From an uncultured Kiloniellales bacterium (GTDB lineage: Bacteria > Pseudomonadota > Alphaproteobacteria > Kiloniellales > JAKSDN01), in NCBI GenBank assembly GCA_947259625.1, contig CAMYMY010000079.1:1-16513 (forward strand): a stretch of DNA of 16,513 nt. The letters are read 5' to 3'. The position numbers and the translations under genes are program-made. Position 1 is the first letter of the stretch; every line of letters starts with the position of its first letter. A model generated the notes under the pieces. That model searched no databases. It saw only the letters and a list, made by a program, of their open reading frames with translations, and was not told where the DNA came from. Below, piece by piece: positions 14,676-16,513 of this stretch.

Positions 14676-14978
14676 TTACCACTTTCGATTCGGAATATGG
14701 AGGCGGAACGAACTGTCCCGCCGGCGCTCGGTCTGCTCCTGGGCGCGAAGCGCGCCGGGGCGGCGGTCTTGGCCCTCTAATTTCCGGGCCTCGTTTTGCT
14801 CGTCTTGTCGCCGCATTATTTCTTGGCGGCCCTGCCAGCTCGGTTTGTAGAGCCAGTTTGGTTGCGACGGAAAATAGTGATCGCAAGCCGAGCTCGGATA
14901 GCAGGACGTCTGGGCGGGAGCCGGGCCGGATGCCAGTAGTGTCGCGAAAGCGAAAAATAGAAGGGCTTGATAGCGCAT
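14676..14978 (-). CDS. Small secreted protein of unknown function
   Basis: A 100-residue protein with a clear Sec signal peptide: MRYQ, a hydrophobic core LLFFAFATLLASG, and an APA cleavage motif ending near residue 22. The mature part has two Cys (26 and 32), an aromatic stretch (HYFPSQPNWLYKPSW), and a long, highly charged, probably helical tail rich in Arg, Glu and Gln (RQEIMRRQDEQNEARK onwards). It should be periplasmic; the two Cys could form a disulfide. I recognise no family. The start at 14978 is well supported: TAGGAGGAGG lies about 7 bases upstream, and the open frame reaching 15020 would put Arg-rich residues before the signal peptide. It is transcribed away from nhaA, sharing a 249-base gap with it. 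Confidence 0.75.
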   Translation of the reverse strand: MRYQALLFFAFATLLASGPAPAQTSCYPSSACDHYFPSQPNWLYKPSWQGRQEIMRRQDEQNEARKLEGQDRRPGALRAQEQTERRRDSSFRLHIPNRKW

Positions 14979-14984
14979 GGGCCG

Positions 14985-14993
14985 CCTCCTCCT
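14985..14993 (-). promoter_or_regulatory. Strong ribosome binding site of the small secreted-protein gene
   Basis: On the minus strand AGGAGGAGG sits about 6 to 7 bases before the ATG at 14978. It decides the start in favour of the residue directly before the signal peptide. Confidence 0.7.
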
Positions 14994-15227
14994 ACGGTCA
15001 CGTTGCTGACGCCCCGGCACCTTCGTCCATAATTCAACCGCAAGTCAACGCGCCGGTGCCTTGCCGGACGAGGGCGACATGGACGGACACGCGGTAGGGT
15101 GCCCGCCATCGCGCCGGTGCAACAACCGGCCGGGTCCTCTCGTGCCGATCTCCTGGAACGGGTTGCCGATTGCGGCCGGTCGGGTACCATTGGCGGCGCG
15201 GTCCTTGGCAGCGGGAAGGGTGGGGCG

Positions 15228-16454
15228 ATGCCGGTTTCGATGATCCGCGAGTTCCTGAAGCTCGAGGCGGCCGGCGGAATACTGCTGGTCTTCGCCTCGG
15301 CCCTGGCCCTGGTCTTGGCGAACTCGCCGCTCGGCGCCTACTACACGGCCTTTCTCGTGACCCCGGTGGCCGTGCAGGTCGGCGCGCTCGAGATCGCCAA
15401 GCCCCTGCTGCTGTGGATCAACGACGGGCTGATGGCGGTGTTCTTCTTCCTGGTCGGCCTCGAGATCAAGCGCGAGTTCCTGGAGGGCGAGCTGTCCAGT
15501 CCGGCCCAGGTGACCCTGCCCGCCCTGGCGGCCGTCGGCGGCGTGGCGCTGCCGGCCCTGGTCTACGTTCTGCTCAATCGGGGCGATGCGCAGAACCTGA
15601 ACGGCTGGGCCATCCCGGCGGCCACCGACATCGCGTTTGCGCTCGGCATCCTCGCCCTGGTCGGCGCGCGCGCGCCGCTGGCGCTCAAGATCCTGCTGAC
15701 CGCGATCGCGATCATCGACGACCTGGGCGCGATCCTGATCATCGCGGCGTTCTACACGGACAGCCTCTCGCTCACGGCGCTCCTCCTGGGCGCCGTCGCG
15801 ATTGCCGGCCTCGCCGTCGTCAACCGGCTGGGCGTGCGACGCATGGCCCCCTACGTGCTGCTCGGCATCGCGCTCTGGGTCTGCGTGCTCAAGTCGGGGG
15901 TTCACGCGACCCTGGCCGGCGTGGTCACGGCCTTGGCCGTCCCGCTCAGGCCCGCGGGCGGGGGCGAGGGAGGGGGCGAGGGCGGGGGCGAGAACCAGGC
16001 TTCGCTGCTCAAGCATGTCGAGCACGCGCTCCATCCCTGGGTCGCCTACGGCATCCTGCCGCTCTTCGCCTTCGCCAACGCCGGGGTCTCCTTCGCGGGC
16101 GTCGGCCTTCACAGCTTTGTCGAGCCGGTCAAGCTCGGCATCTCGCTGGGCCTGTTCCTCGGCAAGCAGCTGGGCATCTTCGGCATGATCTGGCTGGCGA
16201 TCCGCACGGGCCTGGCGCCCATGCCGGAGGGCGTCACCTGGCGCCAGCTCTACGGCGTCTCCCTGCTCTGCGGCGTCGGCTTTACGATGAGCCTCTTCGT
16301 CGGCTCGCTGGCCTTCGAGCACTCCAACTTCGAGGCGCCGATCCGCCTCGGCGTGCTCACGGGTTCGCTGGCCTCGGCGCTCTGCGGCTATCTGCTGCTG
16401 CGCTTCGCCCCGCTGCCCGCGCGCGCCGCCGAGGACGCGCCGCCGGCCGGCTGA
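15228..16454 (+). CDS. nhaA: Na+/H+ antiporter NhaA
   Basis: Inner-membrane antiporter that expels Na+ or Li+ in exchange for protons, for pH and salt homeostasis. The 408-residue protein (E. coli NhaA has 388) has about 12 membrane segments. Diagnostic residues: ATDIAFALGILALVG with Asp134 (counterpart of E. coli Asp133), IIDDLGAI with Asp164 and Asp165 (Asp163/164), FLGKQLGIF with Lys313 (Lys300), and the conserved HALHPWVAYGILPLFAFANAGV. The loop before that segment holds (GGGE)x3 at residues 244-255. I chose ATG 15228 (GGGAAGG upstream; MIREFLKLEAAGGILL follows); ATG 15240 is an alternative. The upstream extension to 15099 has no NhaA features. Only a weak promoter-like match (CATAAT at 15028-15033) is seen in the gap. 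Its GC content is visibly above that of the sugar locus, so it is probably native chromosome. Confidence 0.95.
   Translation: MPVSMIREFLKLEAAGGILLVFASALALVLANSPLGAYYTAFLVTPVAVQVGALEIAKPLLLWINDGLMAVFFFLVGLEIKREFLEGELSSPAQVTLPALAAVGGVALPALVYVLLNRGDAQNLNGWAIPAATDIAFALGILALVGARAPLALKILLTAIAIIDDLGAILIIAAFYTDSLSLTALLLGAVAIAGLAVVNRLGVRRMAPYVLLGIALWVCVLKSGVHATLAGVVTALAVPLRPAGGGEGGGEGGGENQASLLKHVEHALHPWVAYGILPLFAFANAGVSFAGVGLHSFVEPVKLGISLGLFLGKQLGIFGMIWLAIRTGLAPMPEGVTWRQLYGVSLLCGVGFTMSLFVGSLAFEHSNFEAPIRLGVLTGSLASALCGYLLLRFAPLPARAAEDAPPAG
15957..15992 (+). repeat. Three 12-bp in-frame tandem repeats inside nhaA
   Basis: Three copies of GGCGGGGGCGAG (one differs by one base) encode (Gly-Gly-Gly-Glu)x3 in a loop between membrane segments. 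Copy-number change would stay in frame. Confidence 0.85.
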
Positions 16455-16513
16455 GCGGCCTCCGGCGCGGCCGGCGGTTTACGCTTGATTAACCGCGGTG
16501 CGGGCAGACTGTG
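16455..16513. other. Sequence after nhaA to the window end
   Basis: 59 bases without a gene. CGGTT (16475-16479) and AACCG (16491-16495) could form a weak hairpin; no T run follows. Confidence 0.3.

Noticed and set aside
15003..15033. TTGCTG and CATAAT as an nhaA promoter
   Set aside because: The spacing is 19 bases and the -35 match is poor; only a weak candidate, so not listed as a feature.
15170..16492. A 440-residue Arg/Gly/Pro-rich frame overlapping nhaA, and a 425-residue minus-strand frame
   Set aside because: Typical GC-rich shadow frames with no motifs; NhaA residues are all in the 15228 frame.

Overview
The window is a GC-rich bacterial segment, probably from an alphaproteobacterium. 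That guess rests on high GC, the codon style, the IS5 and IS110 element types and the NhaA sequence; no rRNA or other phylogenetic marker is present. Most of it is a sugar-handling locus, about 1-12.85 kb, interrupted and bounded by insertion sequences. At the right edge are a small secreted protein and a Na+/H+ antiporter.

Layout: (1) 1-4091, plus strand: the C-terminal part of a type I mannose-6-phosphate isomerase, overlapping by ATGA a phosphomannomutase, followed in the same reading frame by a sugar-1-phosphate nucleotidyltransferase-like protein. A single in-frame TAA (2322-2324) separates the last two and falls inside the conserved end of the mutase fold, so they look like one fusion protein of about 1126 residues cut by a nonsense codon. 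(2) 4250-6212, minus strand: a GT4 glycosyltransferase followed at once by a GH130 protein. (3) 6267-7169: a complete but decayed IS5-family element with 16-bp inverted repeats and a TTA target duplication, lying in what was a divergent promoter region. (4) 7281-8759, plus: a long, divergent GH130 protein. (5) 9289-11661, plus: a GT4 domain fused to a helical six-hairpin-like domain. (6) 11825-12847, minus: a third GH130 protein. (7) About 12978-14342: an IS110-family element of the IS1111 type with 12-bp subterminal inverted repeats and a non-coding right end that may encode a bridge RNA. (8) 14676-14978, minus: a small secreted protein with a hairpin after its stop. (9) 15228-16454, plus: NhaA.

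Working model (inference): the isomerase, mutase and nucleotidyltransferase supply mannose-6-P, mannose-1-P and an activated mannose, probably GDP-mannose. The two GT4 enzymes would use that donor, and the three GH130-fold enzymes would elongate, trim or phosphorolyse the mannoside product. A nucleotide-sugar supply next to several GH130-fold proteins recalls the Leishmania mannogen system, where GH130-like GT108 enzymes both build and phosphorolyse beta-1,2-mannan. The locus could be a bacterial beta-mannan reserve or surface-glycan system. The sequence does not show substrate or linkage.
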